Position numbers and translations under genes: made by a program. The notes beneath the pieces are model-generated. The model searched no databases and was not told the DNA's origin. It worked only from the letters and a program-made list of their open reading frames with translations. DNA of 64,000 bases from Sympetrum striolatum (taxonomy: Eukaryota > Arthropoda > Insecta > Odonata > Libellulidae): contig OX388341.1 of NCBI GenBank assembly GCA_947579665.1, forward strand, positions 25,615,147 through 25,679,146, in the 5' to 3' direction. Shown one piece after another: positions 25,480-37,784 of the stretch (its first letter is position 1; the number at the start of each line of letters is the position of its first letter).

Positions 25480-26420
25480 GAAATTCGGGCTCGTCTTGCA
25501 ATCGATTCTCTTTAACTATTCACCACATCTCCGAAACAAAGCACCTCTCGTTCATCAATCTTTTCGGTCTGCTCAGCGCTCTTTCTGCTCTCTCAATAGA
25601 ACGGTTTATGTACTAGGTGCCGTAAAGTGTTCCGAAAGCGTACTTTGATCTTAACCTTTATTCATTATCTTCTTCTCCGCCTCTACATCATTCCCACTCT
25701 CTCCGGCTGTCTCTTGGCGGGGGGAAGGTGAGACGAGTACCTTCGGAGGCCTCGAGGGAAGGCGGAGGGGGAGGGAATGCGGCTGTGAGAGATGCAGAGG
25801 CCCGCGGAGGGAGAACAGCGTCACCGGATGGATGCGCGGGGGGGAAGGGATTTGGTGGAGCTAGGGTTCGCGGCGGGGACTTCCGGAAAGGCAGAATACG
25901 AGTGGATACAAAGGGAATGAGAGGGAAGAAATTTGCGAGGGATAAGTGGGAAAGAATGGAAAGCTTTTGAAAGTGGAAAGATGCAGAGCGAGATGTGGGT
26001 GCATGTGCGGTTGTAGGATTGGAGAATGGATGAAGGAGAGGAATTTCGTGAATAGCGGGTGCGGTATAGGAGGGGAGGTTGGGCGTCGGAATGGAGACGG
26101 TGAAATTGAGGGAAAATAGGAAGTATGTAAAGGGGTGAGAATGGATGAAGGAGTGAATGGAGGAAATAAAAAAGAAGGGATAGGAGAGGCGTAGATGGCC
26201 ATAGAAACGGTTGTACTAGTATTCAGGAATAAGAGCGACTGTGGGGAGCCAACGGAGGGTCGATGGAAGGTGGGAGTTAAATAAATAAGTGAATAAGTGG
26301 CGTCTATATTAGCATTAGATCGGCGCTGACGGTCTTCCATTAAAAGTACGAGGAACGGAGGTAGAAATACAGGTAATAAGAAGTAACGAGGGACTTAAAG
26401 GTGGGTGTAGTGAAGGAAAT
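25480..26420. repeat. pyrimidine tract switching to long purine tract
   Basis: C/T-rich on the plus strand up to about 25,717 (CTCTCCGGCTGTCTC), then GGGGGGAAGGTGAGACG and purine-rich sequence to about 26,420. The first 150 bp after the switch are GC-rich. The 159-codon minus frame is P/S/F/L-rich low complexity and is not called. Confidence 0.5.
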
Positions 26421-26425
26421 AATTG

Positions 26426-26694
26426 GGATACTAGTAAAAAGCAAGTTTATGTGATGGAAGATTCTGAATTTATTTATTTATTGTGCAAAACCACCGCACT
26501 TAGTCGCTAGGACTGGTGGCGACGTTAACTTATATATTTATATAAATATTTCTATGAATACATACAATAAACTTAACTAAATACTGCATAAGCATGTATA
26601 AATAAAAAATAGTTGAATACAAAAATATAAATATGCAATATATGTATGAATTATTTATCTTCTGTTACAGAAACTTGCTTTCTGCTAGTATTCC
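26426..26694. mobile_element. inverted-repeat-bounded insert containing a LINE tail
   Basis: The left end at 26,426-26,462 (GGATACTAGTAAAAAGCAAG...) matches the reverse complement of 26,657-26,694 with roughly six or seven differences, giving terminal inverted repeats of about 37 bp around 190 bp of AT-rich sequence. The insert splits an otherwise continuous purine-rich tract. Inside, on the minus strand, GCACAATAAATAAATAAA looks like a LINE 3' tail. It may be a MITE-like element hit by a LINE, or one composite fold-back. No target-site duplication could be proved. Confidence 0.5.
26469..26525 (-). mobile_element. LINE-like 3' end with AATAAATAAATAAA tail
   Basis: On the minus strand, a GC-richer segment (GTCGCCACCAGTCCTAGCG, then GCGGTGGTTTTGCAC) runs into AATAAATAAATAAA. 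This fits a CR1-, L2- or jockey-type 3' end, truncated 5'. It lies inside the inverted-repeat insert. Confidence 0.4.
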
Positions 26695-27080
26695 TATTGT
26701 GGGCAAGAAAATAAGGGTGATTGGAAGAGATAAAAGTAGTTAAAGATAAGAGGAAATAGGGAGAGGGGAATGAGGAAGAGAATACGCTAACGTAAGAGGG
26801 AAAACGAGATTAAAACAGTTGGGAGGGAGAAAGGAAGAGTAGGATGAGAATTGATGGAGTATGTCCGGAGTAAGGGAAAGCTGAAGAGGAAACTTTTAGA
26901 GATGGGAGTAGAAAATAAAGGCTATAGTTTGCGACGAATTTTCAGAGATAATGAGGGGGAGTGAGACAGGGAGACAAACAGACAAACTACTTTTATTTGG
27001 TCAAAGGAGGGTGGGAATGGGGGAAAGAGGAAGAAGGTAGCGTGGGAAGAGGAAGGACTAGGAGTGACGTCGGAAGGCAC
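26695..27080. repeat. purine-rich tract (continuation)
   Basis: A/G-rich plus strand (GAGGGGAATGAGGAAGAG, GGGAAAGAGGAAGAAGG and similar). It resumes the tract interrupted by the 26.4-26.7 kb insert. Confidence 0.5.
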
Positions 27081-27099
27081 TTTACACGACCCTTGAGGG

Positions 27100-29400
27100 A
27101 AGCGCGGCACAATGATAAGTTGCCAAGTCGAGGTGTAACAATGTTAGAAAGTGTCTTCGTGCATTATTTAATGAGGTAACCAACATTAATGGATGGGACG
27201 GAGACAGAATTGAACATCTTGGATTCGGCTTTCATTGCGCACTTCCACGACATCTTCTTTACTGCCTTCACGCTCGCGACGAGGCAGTGAATGCCGCGAG
27301 AACTTTACTTGGAGGTGTTTGTCTCGATGGCTATAGGACGACACTTCGACAAGAAGGCTTTTAATTATTAAATCTTGAAAAAAAATGACCTAAAACTAGA
27401 ACTGGCTGAGGAAAGAGAGTGTCAAGCTTTATTTTGCTTCCGGTAGAATGAAGAGATTAAAGTGCTTCTTTTACGAAAACATAAGTAAATTAGACCTACT
27501 GTTTACATAATTATGCTATTCATGTCTAAATACGGTTTGAAAAAATATTACAAGATGATATTATGATTGGAATCCGAGAAATTTCACGTTCATAATTTTG
27601 ATCGCCCGTCATGAAGAGCTACCACAAAGTAGAGCCCGAAACAGTGGATTTTTGTTAGAATTTGAAAATTGCATAATTATTCCATATTCAGCATACTCAG
27701 CTTATTCAGTTTTATTCTTTTAATCAATTTGAAGCTGTAGATCCTATATTTGAGATGCGTAAGTTTATTTTGGATCCGTTTAACGTTTGAACTCAAGTCA
27801 AAATTTATATTACATTAATTTATCAAATTATGAATATACTGGTGATCTGAAAGTTAATATTTTTCCGAATCGTGAAATCCTGCTCATAAGATCGAGGTGG
27901 AAACTTCCCAAGATATTTTTGCTGACTTTTCAATCTCATTCTACCATCTTCCTCCTCTTTATTCCAATTAATACACGTTACAATAGACCATCGTCATAAT
28001 CCAAAATCTATGAGTGTACTCTTTTCCTCTTGAATTCCGACTTTTCCTCAATATCGAGGATGGTATTGGCTCTTTTACTCTGCCAGCATAAATATAAGAA
28101 CGGAGTAGCGTTCCAATAAACATGTTTGCCATGGATCTTGTTGGAGAACTTCCAGGCCATCAAACTGCCGTAGCGTTCAAGACGATTCACAATATATCAA
28201 AACAATCCTTCCCAGGATGTGATAAGGTTTCCCTTCTTCTGGGTAAACTCTAATCTTGTACATAGTAGTCCAAATCATGCAATGTTGTTTAAACATGGAA
28301 TATCTTTATTGCATATCTGAATGATCTTAATGTTTATTGGAATTTCCCAGTTGCCTTTCATTTCATAATTAATTATGCATATAGTTGAGCTTGGGCTGCT
28401 ATTAGCTATCTAATCGTTTTCGTCTTTCCATTCCCTTATTACAGTTCAGATCCATAAAGATTGAGTCTTTAATTAGGGAAATCTCCTGCAGAAGAGGGAA
28501 GGCCCTCAAACTTTGTAGAATAAAAATCATACGAAAAGAGGCACTTGTTTGTCGCTTTTAGTAAGGAACAATCGAAATACAGTTTGAAAATATTGTTTGA
28601 TTTCTTTTGCAATCAATTTTTACAGCACCTAGTACTAGCTGCTTACTTCGATTTTTTTTATATTTACACCAATTTGCTCATTTGCTGTAACAACATTATA
28701 GCCAGTGAGATTTAAAATTCCTCTTTTGGTCGTATTAACGCTCGATGAGAGAATCAACTGGAATTATTTATCTTTAAAGCAGATTGTCGGCTTAAGATCT
28801 GAAGGAGGAACATCATTTTTGATGTAATATTTTTCAATTTTATCCATTTGTTTACTTGACCTGATGTAGTTGTGGTGTTTTAAATGTTGGTTATATTCAC
28901 AACAAACGGAAGTTTTTCCAGAGTTAAATTAAATACATTTTTATTATGTCCTGTGGCAAGTCACCAAAGGACAACAGTAAATTACAGTACAGGAATCATA
29001 GCATTCGAAACAAAGAAATATCACAATATTAGACACTATGGTTTAAAAAATTATCCAATAATACAATTTTAAATCTATTTATGGTTCTTGCATCACAGAT
29101 TGTAGTTGGAAGGGAATTTCAGAAATTTATGGTAGATGCTGTACATTATTTGTGGAAGGTGGTAGATCTATGTGACGGAATGAAAAAAGTACGGGAATTT
29201 TTCATTAGATCAGGATGGGAGAGGTGAGATAGAGGTAAAGTGAAATCATGAAACAAATACAAAGGCTTATTGTTACCCATAATATTAAACAAAAGGAGTC
29301 CAATTAAGTATTTTCTTCTTTTCTATGCTGTCAGCCAGCATGAAGTTTGTAGATAAGGGCTAAAATGTTCATGCCTCTTAATATCGCAAACATATCCAGC
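27100..29400. other. non-coding stretch
   Basis: Moderate GC at 27,190-27,330, AT-rich after that. No gene, RNA or repeat recognised. Confidence 0.45.
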
Positions 29401-29409
29401 AGTTAGGAA

Positions 29410-29960
29410 ACCAATATGAGCATACTGCTTTGGATTCCTCCTTACTTAATCTACCCATGTTTTTCTTTTCCTCGCTGAAACCATCTTCTCACTTTTGCCT
29501 TATCACCCTATCCTTCTTTCATGCGAACCATTCCTCCTCGAGGGCACTCTCGACGTTCTTGGGCAAAGTCAGTAAGATGTCTGTCCTCAACTCTGAGATT
29601 ACGCTGGTGTAACGGCTGTTTACTCGCGAAAGGGATGGAAAAAATCCCGTGCGAGAGATACGGATAGAGGGAATAAAGAGAAAAATAGCTTCAGAAATGA
29701 GCACTTAAAAAAGAAAGGAGAGAAACCTCGGCTGGTGGATGCGGTTGCGTTTATCGGCTGAGGTTCGCAAAGTGGGCAAAACAGTTTGGGAATTCCTTCG
29801 GTTTATCGTCGCGCGGCGTCGTGGGAGGAGCGACTCCGCCGGAAGAAACGGGGAGAGTGAGGGGAGAGGCGGAAGGCGAACTTGCGGGGAGCTTTAAATG
29901 TATACTTGCGAAGAGGAGGAGGAAAAAAGAGTAGCAATTAAAATTTCTCTCTCTGCCGTT
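29410..29960. other. pyrimidine segment followed by GC-rich, CpG-bearing patch
   Basis: C/T-rich to about 29,535; from 29,740 to 29,930 GC and CpG rise (CGTCGCGCGGCGTCGTGG) and the strand becomes purine-rich. It could be a CpG-rich promoter-like element. No transcription start or exon could be supported, and the 127-codon frame beginning at 29,983 has no recognised domain. Confidence 0.35.
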
Positions 29961-30904
29961 AATCTGCAGCTCTAAATGGCACTTGGCTCTATCTGCTGCT
30001 GAGCTTCTTTATTCAGAGGAGGAAGAGCGTGGAAAAGGGAGACTATCCTCTACTTCCGTCTCAAACCGCTTTCATCAGCTTATGACAGCGGAGGCAGTTG
30101 ATACCGTCTTTCCGGGACCCACAGACTCTCCCACCTCTGTTCCTATAGCGACCATATTTCAACCTCGGATTCTGTCGTATTCCCCTCACGATTCCAACCC
30201 TCTCTCATCTCTCCGTATCTCTTCGCGTGTTCCAACCTCTCCCATTGATCCTCTCGAACATAATGGAATCATAACAGAGTACACGGAAATTAGCTTACGT
30301 ATTCAAAATAGATCTACCCTTTCTAAACATCCAACACTAAGAGACGCAACGGCCATGTATTTATGATAATGTAAGTTCTGAGGGGAGATATCAGTCTAAA
30401 AACCTTAAAAGTTCCACGGAAAATACTTTTTAGTGATACTTTTTAGGAAAGCTTTCAATGGAAGAGCATTGTGTAGCAAATCGGGTTTTTATCCACTATT
30501 ATTTTCCTTTAATTACGTACATTGTTTACAGTTTTTGACTTCAACCGAAACTTAAATAGTTCCAAATGTTGAATTTTCAGGTATAGTATAAGGCTATGGC
30601 AGTTATGTCTGTACAGTAATCATCCCGAATGTTGATTCATCCTTAGACCATCCAAAATTGGCTGCAAATAGTTTTGGAGGGGGCATTGGTTAAGTAGGCT
30701 GATTGCTGCACGATGTTGCCGATGTCCAATGTCAATTAAATTAAAAATGCCTTCATGAAGTTCATATAATTAATATTTTGACAAGTCAACTTCCAAAAAT
30801 GTGAAATTATATCATTATTATTTCTTCAGAGTTATCAAACTTCTCCTGCAATTCTATAAAGATGCATAACCTGACCTGAAAGAACTTGATTTAACTTAAT
30901 AGCA

Positions 30905-31008
30905 GAATTGTTTAATAAAACAAGGTTTTGAAAAACATTAGGGCAACTTTTACTTCTCACGTGAAATATATTATGTTGATTTTTAAACCTTGTTTTATTT
31001 AACAATTC
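30905..31008. repeat. 24-bp inverted repeat, 56-bp spacer
   Basis: 30,905-30,928 (GAATTGTTTAATAAAACAAG...) pairs with 30,985-31,008 with a single mismatch. The 104-bp structure could be a MITE remnant or local inversion duplication. Confidence 0.6.
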
Positions 31009-31009
31009 T

Positions 31010-31685
31010 TCGATTATGTTGGAATTCCACAAAATTTCGACCTCCTCCGTGAATTTCAATTTGATTTAACATATTTTATTTCGTGGTGAAAGATTTAAAT
31101 GATGCACACAAATAAGGAATTTAAACGAAGTTTTATTTCATAGTACCTGTTTACTTTAAATGGTATGCAAACCTCGAATAGGTGTAAGTGGAATTTCGAA
31201 TTTGACTCGACGCTACCTAATAATCTAAAACCGTTAGCGTCACGTAATATCTAGTTAATAAGCATAGAACCTAGTTTGCCCTAACAAAGATAAATCAGTG
31301 AATGCGTGCGTAATTTGAATCGATCAGATCTCATTCCGTTCCCTCAGTGCACCCAGGATTACACTATGAAAAGCGTAGTGATTAACTTAAGGATAACCGA
31401 GTCTCGTACTATGACGACATAGCGACGATAATAGAATTAATCGCTCTGTGGTACTGCACTGAATGCTTTACGTAGTTGCGATGGCGAAATTGATTCAATG
31501 ACAGTCTATGAATTTATTTTTTTTACTTATACTTTTTCAGAGAGGAAACTCATTGGTTTTATGTATGTGAATAGAATAGCGAAGGTGTAATGGGATGAAA
31601 GAGGTGACGCAGAAAGCGTTATCTTTTCCTAATAGATTGGAAGTGAGATGAGACTTTTCAGTCTCTCTCGCTTGTGAAACACAAG
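31010..31685. other. AT-rich non-coding stretch
   Basis: Nothing recognised. Confidence 0.4.
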
Positions 31686-31689
31686 ATGT

Positions 31690-32110
31690 AATTCTTCTTT
31701 GCTTCGCTGCTTCCTTCCCTCCGCCTTATTTACCCTCAGGAGCACCCATCGGCTCTTCTTCTTCTTCCTTCCTCACCACATCATATTCTTCGCTTCCTTC
31801 ATAATCTTCTTTCCCCCCTCTCTCTCGCCAATTTCTAAACAATTCAATCCCTTTTTCACACCCCTTTTCCCCGCATAGCTGACACCACCTCCCGTCAAGA
31901 AGAAAAATCCTCTTCCATCCCATTCATCGCTGCTCACTCCCCTTTCAAACCCCTTCCGCCTCTTTTTTTCCTTTGCATTCCGTAGGTCCCCTTCTCGTCT
32001 TTATAGAAATCCGCGGCCTCTTCTCGCACTTCTTTCTTCCTATTCAACTCGTCTCTTGATACGGCTCCATCCCGCGGAATCGCATTTTTCCTCTACCCGC
32101 TCCTCTCGGC
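31690..32110. repeat. pyrimidine-rich tract
   Basis: Plus strand C/T-rich over about 420 bp, no fixed unit. The 65-codon minus frame here is E/G/K-rich because of the composition. Confidence 0.5.
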
Positions 32111-32114
32111 AAAG

Positions 32115-35100
32115 CTTAAAATCTGCGACGGGCCGTATGTTTTTTAAATTTTTGATGTGCACATGCGTTTTCTGTGGATTCCTCCCGTGTAAGAGATAGC
32201 GGAGGGATTTGTTTTTGAAAATATGATAACGAGGTTAGAGTTCTCTTCCTTTTTGGAGGAGCACGACTGACTTGGAGTTGTACCAGAAAGGCGGATGCGA
32301 ATCACGTTAAATGAAAAATAGAATTTTCGCTCAAATTTCGGTGGAAAATCTCCCCAAGGAAGGATTTGCTTTATCAATGACGTAATTGTTGTGTTAGTGG
32401 CAATTAGTTGAGAATGGCGCATTCTCTTTGTTGTAGCCGAGTCTTTTGTGAATATTTTGACGCTGCCTCTCGAATGCTAAATAGAATTTATTGAGAGCCA
32501 TATGATATGTAAACTCTGTTAAAATAAAAAAATTTCTTTCAAAGAAAATAAATAATAATACATTTTTCTACAAATTACCCATCAGTGAGGCCCATCTGCT
32601 CGCAACATATATCACCAGAAATGTACATACGATAGTGGATTGAATACATATAAATAATTCCATGTTGATTCAGCATCGTATTTCTCTTAATAATTCACTT
32701 TATCTCATATAAATTGTTATTATTTCTTACTAGTATTTCATTATTTACCTTTAATTAGGGCCGTAGATGAATATTTAATTCTTAATGACGGTATTAATTG
32801 CCAGATAAGTACATAGTGAGTGAAATGACCATTTAGTGATTTTTTGTTTGTTCATGAACAAACTAAAGATAACCATAATTGATATACTTCTGCATAAAAT
32901 TGCACACTGGAAAAATTTATTCAAAAGTAGTTCCAACAGAGAGTTATTAGTAAACTGGAATCGATTAGTTTTTTCTCTGTTTTTAATCTAAATTTTATTT
33001 CTTTAGTAGCATACCAAACCTTAGTTGGTCGGTATAAGATTGCCTCAACTCAAGAGTCTTATACTAAAAATGTTGGGAGAGTTAATTAAGAAATTTGCTT
33101 CCCGAGATAACATATTGTTTTGAGTTAGTTGGTTGAAATACGTAGAGTTATTTTTTCAATGAGTTACTATTTTCTAGAAAATTGAACTAAAGTAGTCCTT
33201 TTTTGTATTCTCATGGCTGCTTGGATTCAAATTTGTTTGATTAAACAAGAAAATTGGATTTGATATAAATAAGCATGTTGAACGTCTATGAAATTAATTC
33301 AAGAGAATGTAATAAAGTATTTCAGAAAAAGGTTACCGAATGCTGGATCGTATTTCTACGTAATTACTATACCGTTTGTAATTTCAAATATGAATTTTAT
33401 TTTCACACATTCGTTGGATTTGATAATATTTTGGAGAGCAACGCTTTCTCAAGGTAACCTGACACCATTCACAAATTCATCTATATTTTTTAGCCATTAT
33501 TTATCGTTGGCGAATAATTTGTTTACACCTATGGTTATTCTTATTTCTATTTTCTGTACAAATGTATCTTTTAGATGAGCTGCAAGTAAAGAAAACTTTC
33601 CTCCTTAATATTCCATATTTCCAAATTTACTCAGGTTTAGATGCCATTGCTCTTTTCCACCACCTGCAGCTTCGGTGAACGAGGTGTCCTGGTACATTTA
33701 TTTGCCTCAGTTTCCCTCTTCCCATATTCGCTTTCCTTCCTTTCTGGGAGTTCGACAGAAAAGTATTCCTCCATAGAATTCCTTCTTTCGCTTCCACTCT
33801 CAACTTCCTCGGCCTCTTATAATCTTTTCGCCGCCCCTTTCCGCTTCTTTCCATCTTCTCTTGACATATAACCTCTACGTGTTTCTGTAAATAACGCTGA
33901 ATATAACACTTTCATTGAGGACATTTTTCATCCTCCTTTTAGATGTGGCTCGAATGCTAAATGTATTTCTGTCAAATAAGGCTATAAATGATAGCTTTGA
34001 ATAAAATATCTCCAGCACAAAAAAGCAAGCCAATTTTTTATATACCGGGTGTTTATCTACTTTTCATCATTCGTAGTTTTGTGGATTCAAAATATTGTTA
34101 TTTTGTTGCTTTATAGTTGGTCATTCTTCATTTATTACATTTACTTACTGTTTGTAGAATCCTAAAAGACTTATACATCTTTAAAGTTATACTGGTCGAA
34201 CTTCAACAATAGTAGAAATTATAAACTTTTAAGTCACTTTTGGTTTAAATATTTTTCCCGATTAACTTTTTCATTTCTCAAACATTATCAACATGGCCGT
34301 ATTTTAAATTTACCCCCTTTAGCAGAGGAATGCAACTAAACATATCATTTGGTGTTTTCATAGTTGTCAATTTATAATTCCCATTCATGGAACATATTAA
34401 TAATGTTCATCGTAGACAAAGTGACAAAAAGTTTTCACAAGCGATATGAATAAATCAGCGTCACGTTTCTACACATACATCCTGGTCTCAATTTCCGTCA
34501 CTAACTCAACCTCATTTGTAACACAACTTCATCCGAAGTTAGCACCTCGCTGGCGATGCGCTCTATTAATTTTTACTTAAATCAATTACTATATAGCGGA
34601 TCTGTAGATTCACAATGCCCGTTACGTGGGATGGATGGATCGTTCCCTCTACTCTAACGGCTAACCTGATTAGCTACTCCGTGCCGCTCTAGGCATTCTG
34701 TGCTCTGCGTACCGCGCCATCAGATCCTAACTCGACGCTCGCGGCTGTTTCTCATGAGCCTATTCCTGTTTGCTCATTCTTCCAATGGATTAAGCCCACA
34801 ATCTCGGACTTGGTTACCGTGTGCGTTAGGCTGAGAGATGCAGGGCCGTATCAATAAGATTTGCTTCTTCAAATTTTCCATTTATGATTTATAAATAACG
34901 TATCTCCCACGCTTTAGTCATTTTATAATCCACATTCAAAGTTAATGATTCCTAAACTATGCACGAATATATTGATAAATGAACCTTAGGCTCAAATCAT
35001 GAAATCCATTAATAATAGAATAAAGCCTTTCCCAAAATCAGTGATCTTGTGAAAGCAATATTGGTCGCGTTTCATCAGTTTCAATTAGCGTTAATGATTT

Positions 35101-36370
35101 GTTTTTAGTATGTGTACTAAATTATTTTTGTTTTACGTTATTTCATATTTATATTTTGTTTATAAATTATTCCTACAGTTTTTTAAATGCAAATATCACA
35201 AGTAGTTAGGTTGCCTGGTAGTGGACATTAAATTAGTTTATTTACGCAACATCCTTGAGTTACTTACTTCAAGCAACGAATAATTCTGTGCTTGTCTAAA
35301 ATTTATTTAGGTGATTTTCCTTCCGCGAGTAAATTCGTAACCTCTAGATTACTTCTATTGGGAGGTATTGCTTGTAAGTAACTCCACCAGCTAGTTTCGT
35401 AAGCAAACATTTGCCAGTGAAATAAATATAAATCCGATCAAGACGTTACTAAATGAAGAAGTTATCTTTTAAAGTAGGCATGAGGATACTTTCTTGTTAG
35501 AGAAATTAATTAATTAAATTAATTAAATATTTTTGTTTGATGTAAATATATTTTAAAGTCTACCATATGTTATCAACTCCTACATTCCCTATTTAAAGGT
35601 AATCACTACTCATCAAGTACGGTTACGTCAGAGTGGCTTCGGGTTAGCGAAAATGAAGAACATGTTGCCATATTCCAAGAAAACACCACACTGTGTTTCA
35701 TTCGCAGAAGTTTTAGAACTCTCTATTCGCTTAGGATGGAGACCTAATTCATTTCAATGTAGAGAATAGATTCAAGCCTGGAGTTTTCTTCTTCAACTTG
35801 AATGTTGTATCTCCGCCATGATATTATCTTAGTGGATGATTATTCCGTTGGAAGTTTTCGGAGTGGAAGATATGGAATGTATCTGTTCGGAGTGACGTGG
35901 ATGGAATGGATGACAGGAGAAGAATGAAACGGTGACGCAGGATGTGGAGTGGATATCGGAGCGAATGCAATGAGAGGGAGAAGAGAGTTGTGGGAGTGAA
36001 GGAATCAGAATAACCCTGTTGGGATTGAGAACCTCGCCTTGACTTCCATAGCAGATGTATCCTCGAGAATGTTTCCTCGCTGGTAGACGGCGTGAAGAGA
36101 TTAAGGGGTGGTCGTGATAGGAAATTAGGTTCGACTCGTAAAAGCTCAATCCACTGTGGATCTAACCTAAACGAAAGTTTATGGCCTTCACGAGGGGCGA
36201 ATAATTTACATGACATTCAAAACCGTAGGCCATAAGAGATAAGAATGTATGAACCTTTCTTCCTACATTAACTCGTATAATAGAAGTGGAAATACCTATG
36301 ACATTATACCAAGGAAGTATGATCTATAACTTGTTCAAAACCAAATACTTCCCATTGTATTTATTGCTTA
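32115..36370. other. mostly AT-rich non-coding stretch
   Basis: No gene recognised. A pyrimidine tract lies at about 33,630-33,860 and a purine tract at about 35,860-36,010. An AATTAATTAATTAAATTAATT-type run lies at about 35,505-35,530. A GC-richer patch at 34,620-34,760 has no tRNA fold that I could draw. Confidence 0.45.
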
Positions 36371-36381
36371 TTGCTTACCTG

Positions 36382-36468
36382 CTGTTGCCCTTCACCGGTG
36401 AAGTCCCCCTAAGCTCTACTGAACTTTTCAGGAGGTGCTTCACCGAGGCAACAGCAACAACGAACACA
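36382..36468 (-). repeat. SINE body fragment (same family as 53.4 kb)
   Basis: CTGTTGCCCTTCACCGG and AGGAGGTGCTTCACCGAGG, then CAACAGCAACAA and GAACACAC, recur with few differences at 53,408-53,477. The copy lacks the tRNA head found there, so it is headless or the head has diverged. CTGTTGCC and GGCAACAG inside it are inverted repeats and could form a stem. Immediately outside, ACTGAATATATTT is duplicated 17 bp apart (36,468-36,480 and 36,485-36,497). Confidence 0.65.
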
Positions 36469-36499
36469 CTGAATATATTTTACGACTGAATATATTTCT

Positions 36500-37125
36500 A
36501 TTTCTATTTATTTACAAAGCAGTACAGAAGATATCCGGAGTACTGTCTGACTTTTCTTGCACTCCTAAACCAGATGATTAATGATTGTCAAATGGCCAAA
36601 ATGGGATATAATTTCATCAATCAAAAGAAAAAAATTGCCGTCTCTTTCAGAAATCCTTGTAGGAATTAAATGGTTGACAAGCATTTACCCATTCAAAAAT
36701 TTATTAATTTTTCCTTTTGGTAGTCAGATATTGCGAAAGAGGAACCCGTTGAAAATATTGTCAACAATTCTGATTACTAATAATGAGGCTAAATTGTTTA
36801 TAGTGAAGTAAAATAGTGTTTCAAAGTGAATCTCTCTCTTGAATTGGTTGCCTATCTTTACTGAAATAATTAAGGAATTTCTCGGCATGAGGGACTGGCG
36901 TAGATTAGATTATGTTTACCTCCTCTCACGGAAAGCCAAAACTGTCTCCCGGTTGAGCGATCAACTTCGGGCATTACTTCATTTAAGCTTTCATCGCAAA
37001 AATACGAACCAGATACGGTATCTTGAAGGGGTTATAAGAACTGAAGGATCCCAATTTAATCGCCGGGTTGTCAACCAGATACCAAGAACATCCCATGTCG
37101 TTTCTCATGACAACTTCTCTATGAC
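36500..37125. other. non-coding stretch
   Basis: A 106-codon plus frame (36,839-37,159) is open but shows no motif I recognise. Nothing else was seen. Confidence 0.4.
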
Positions 37126-37129
37126 GCCG

Positions 37130-37780
37130 TTCTTCCCTTCAAATCAGCTTATCACGTGACACCATCCCCTCTCGTGACGCATTTTCTCTCCGTGACGCCA
37201 TTCCCTAGATGTATCTCTCCCCCCCCCTCCCCCTGTCAATCCCTCTTCCAACGTGACACCCTCTTCCCCCTCTTCTTTCAACCCGATGTCCCCTCGCCCC
37301 CTGTCGCTTCCATCTGCGCCCACTGGATGTGTCCCCCACAGACGGAAGCCCCGTGGGGTGGGGCAGGATAGAGACCTAGGATGTCACAGACCTGAGGGAG
37401 TTGGCACAAGTTCTCATTCCACTCCACTGTTTACTTCCATTCGCTCCCTTGAGGAAATTACCACCGACTTCTGCCTCCTGCCATTCCTTTTACCTAGCCT
37501 CCCCCGCGGCTTCTCTCAGACATCTCTTCACGCCCTCTCGAGCCCTCCTTCCTCTTCCTGTCCCTCCCACGACTTCTTTTATATCATTGCCTTTGCCTCT
37601 TTATCATAACCCCCATTTTCTTCCTCTTCTTCCCCAATTTTTTCCCTCCCCATCTAGATCTATCTGCACCCCATCCTTGTCTCCCTCTCTTTATCACTCC
37701 CCGCCGAGACGTCTTTCGCAGGCATTTCTCGCTGGAGCACGGCAGACGCGCCCGTCACTCGCTACCTCAATCCCTTCTCT
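37130..37780. repeat. long pyrimidine-rich tract with C runs
   Basis: About 650 bp of C/T-rich plus strand, including a long C-run (CTCCCCCCCCTCCCC) near 37,216-37,232 and several GTGACnCC words near 37,155-37,260 (GTGACACC, GTGACGC) that recur at irregular spacing. Three overlapping open frames of 71 to 147 codons are P/S/L-rich. These are compositional and not called as genes. Confidence 0.5.
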
Positions 37781-37784
37781 CCGA

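Noticed and set aside
25861..26340. 159-codon minus-strand open frame
   Set aside because: Purine tract on the plus strand removes stops from the minus strand; no recognisable motif.
34620..34760. GC-richer segment with tRNA-like look (GGCTAACCTGATTAGC)
   Set aside because: No box B at the right distance and no cloverleaf could be drawn.
3836..36610. Shared word ATGGCCAAAATGGG at 3.84 and 36.59 kb
   Set aside because: Similarity stops after about 14 bp, so it is not evidence of a repeat family.
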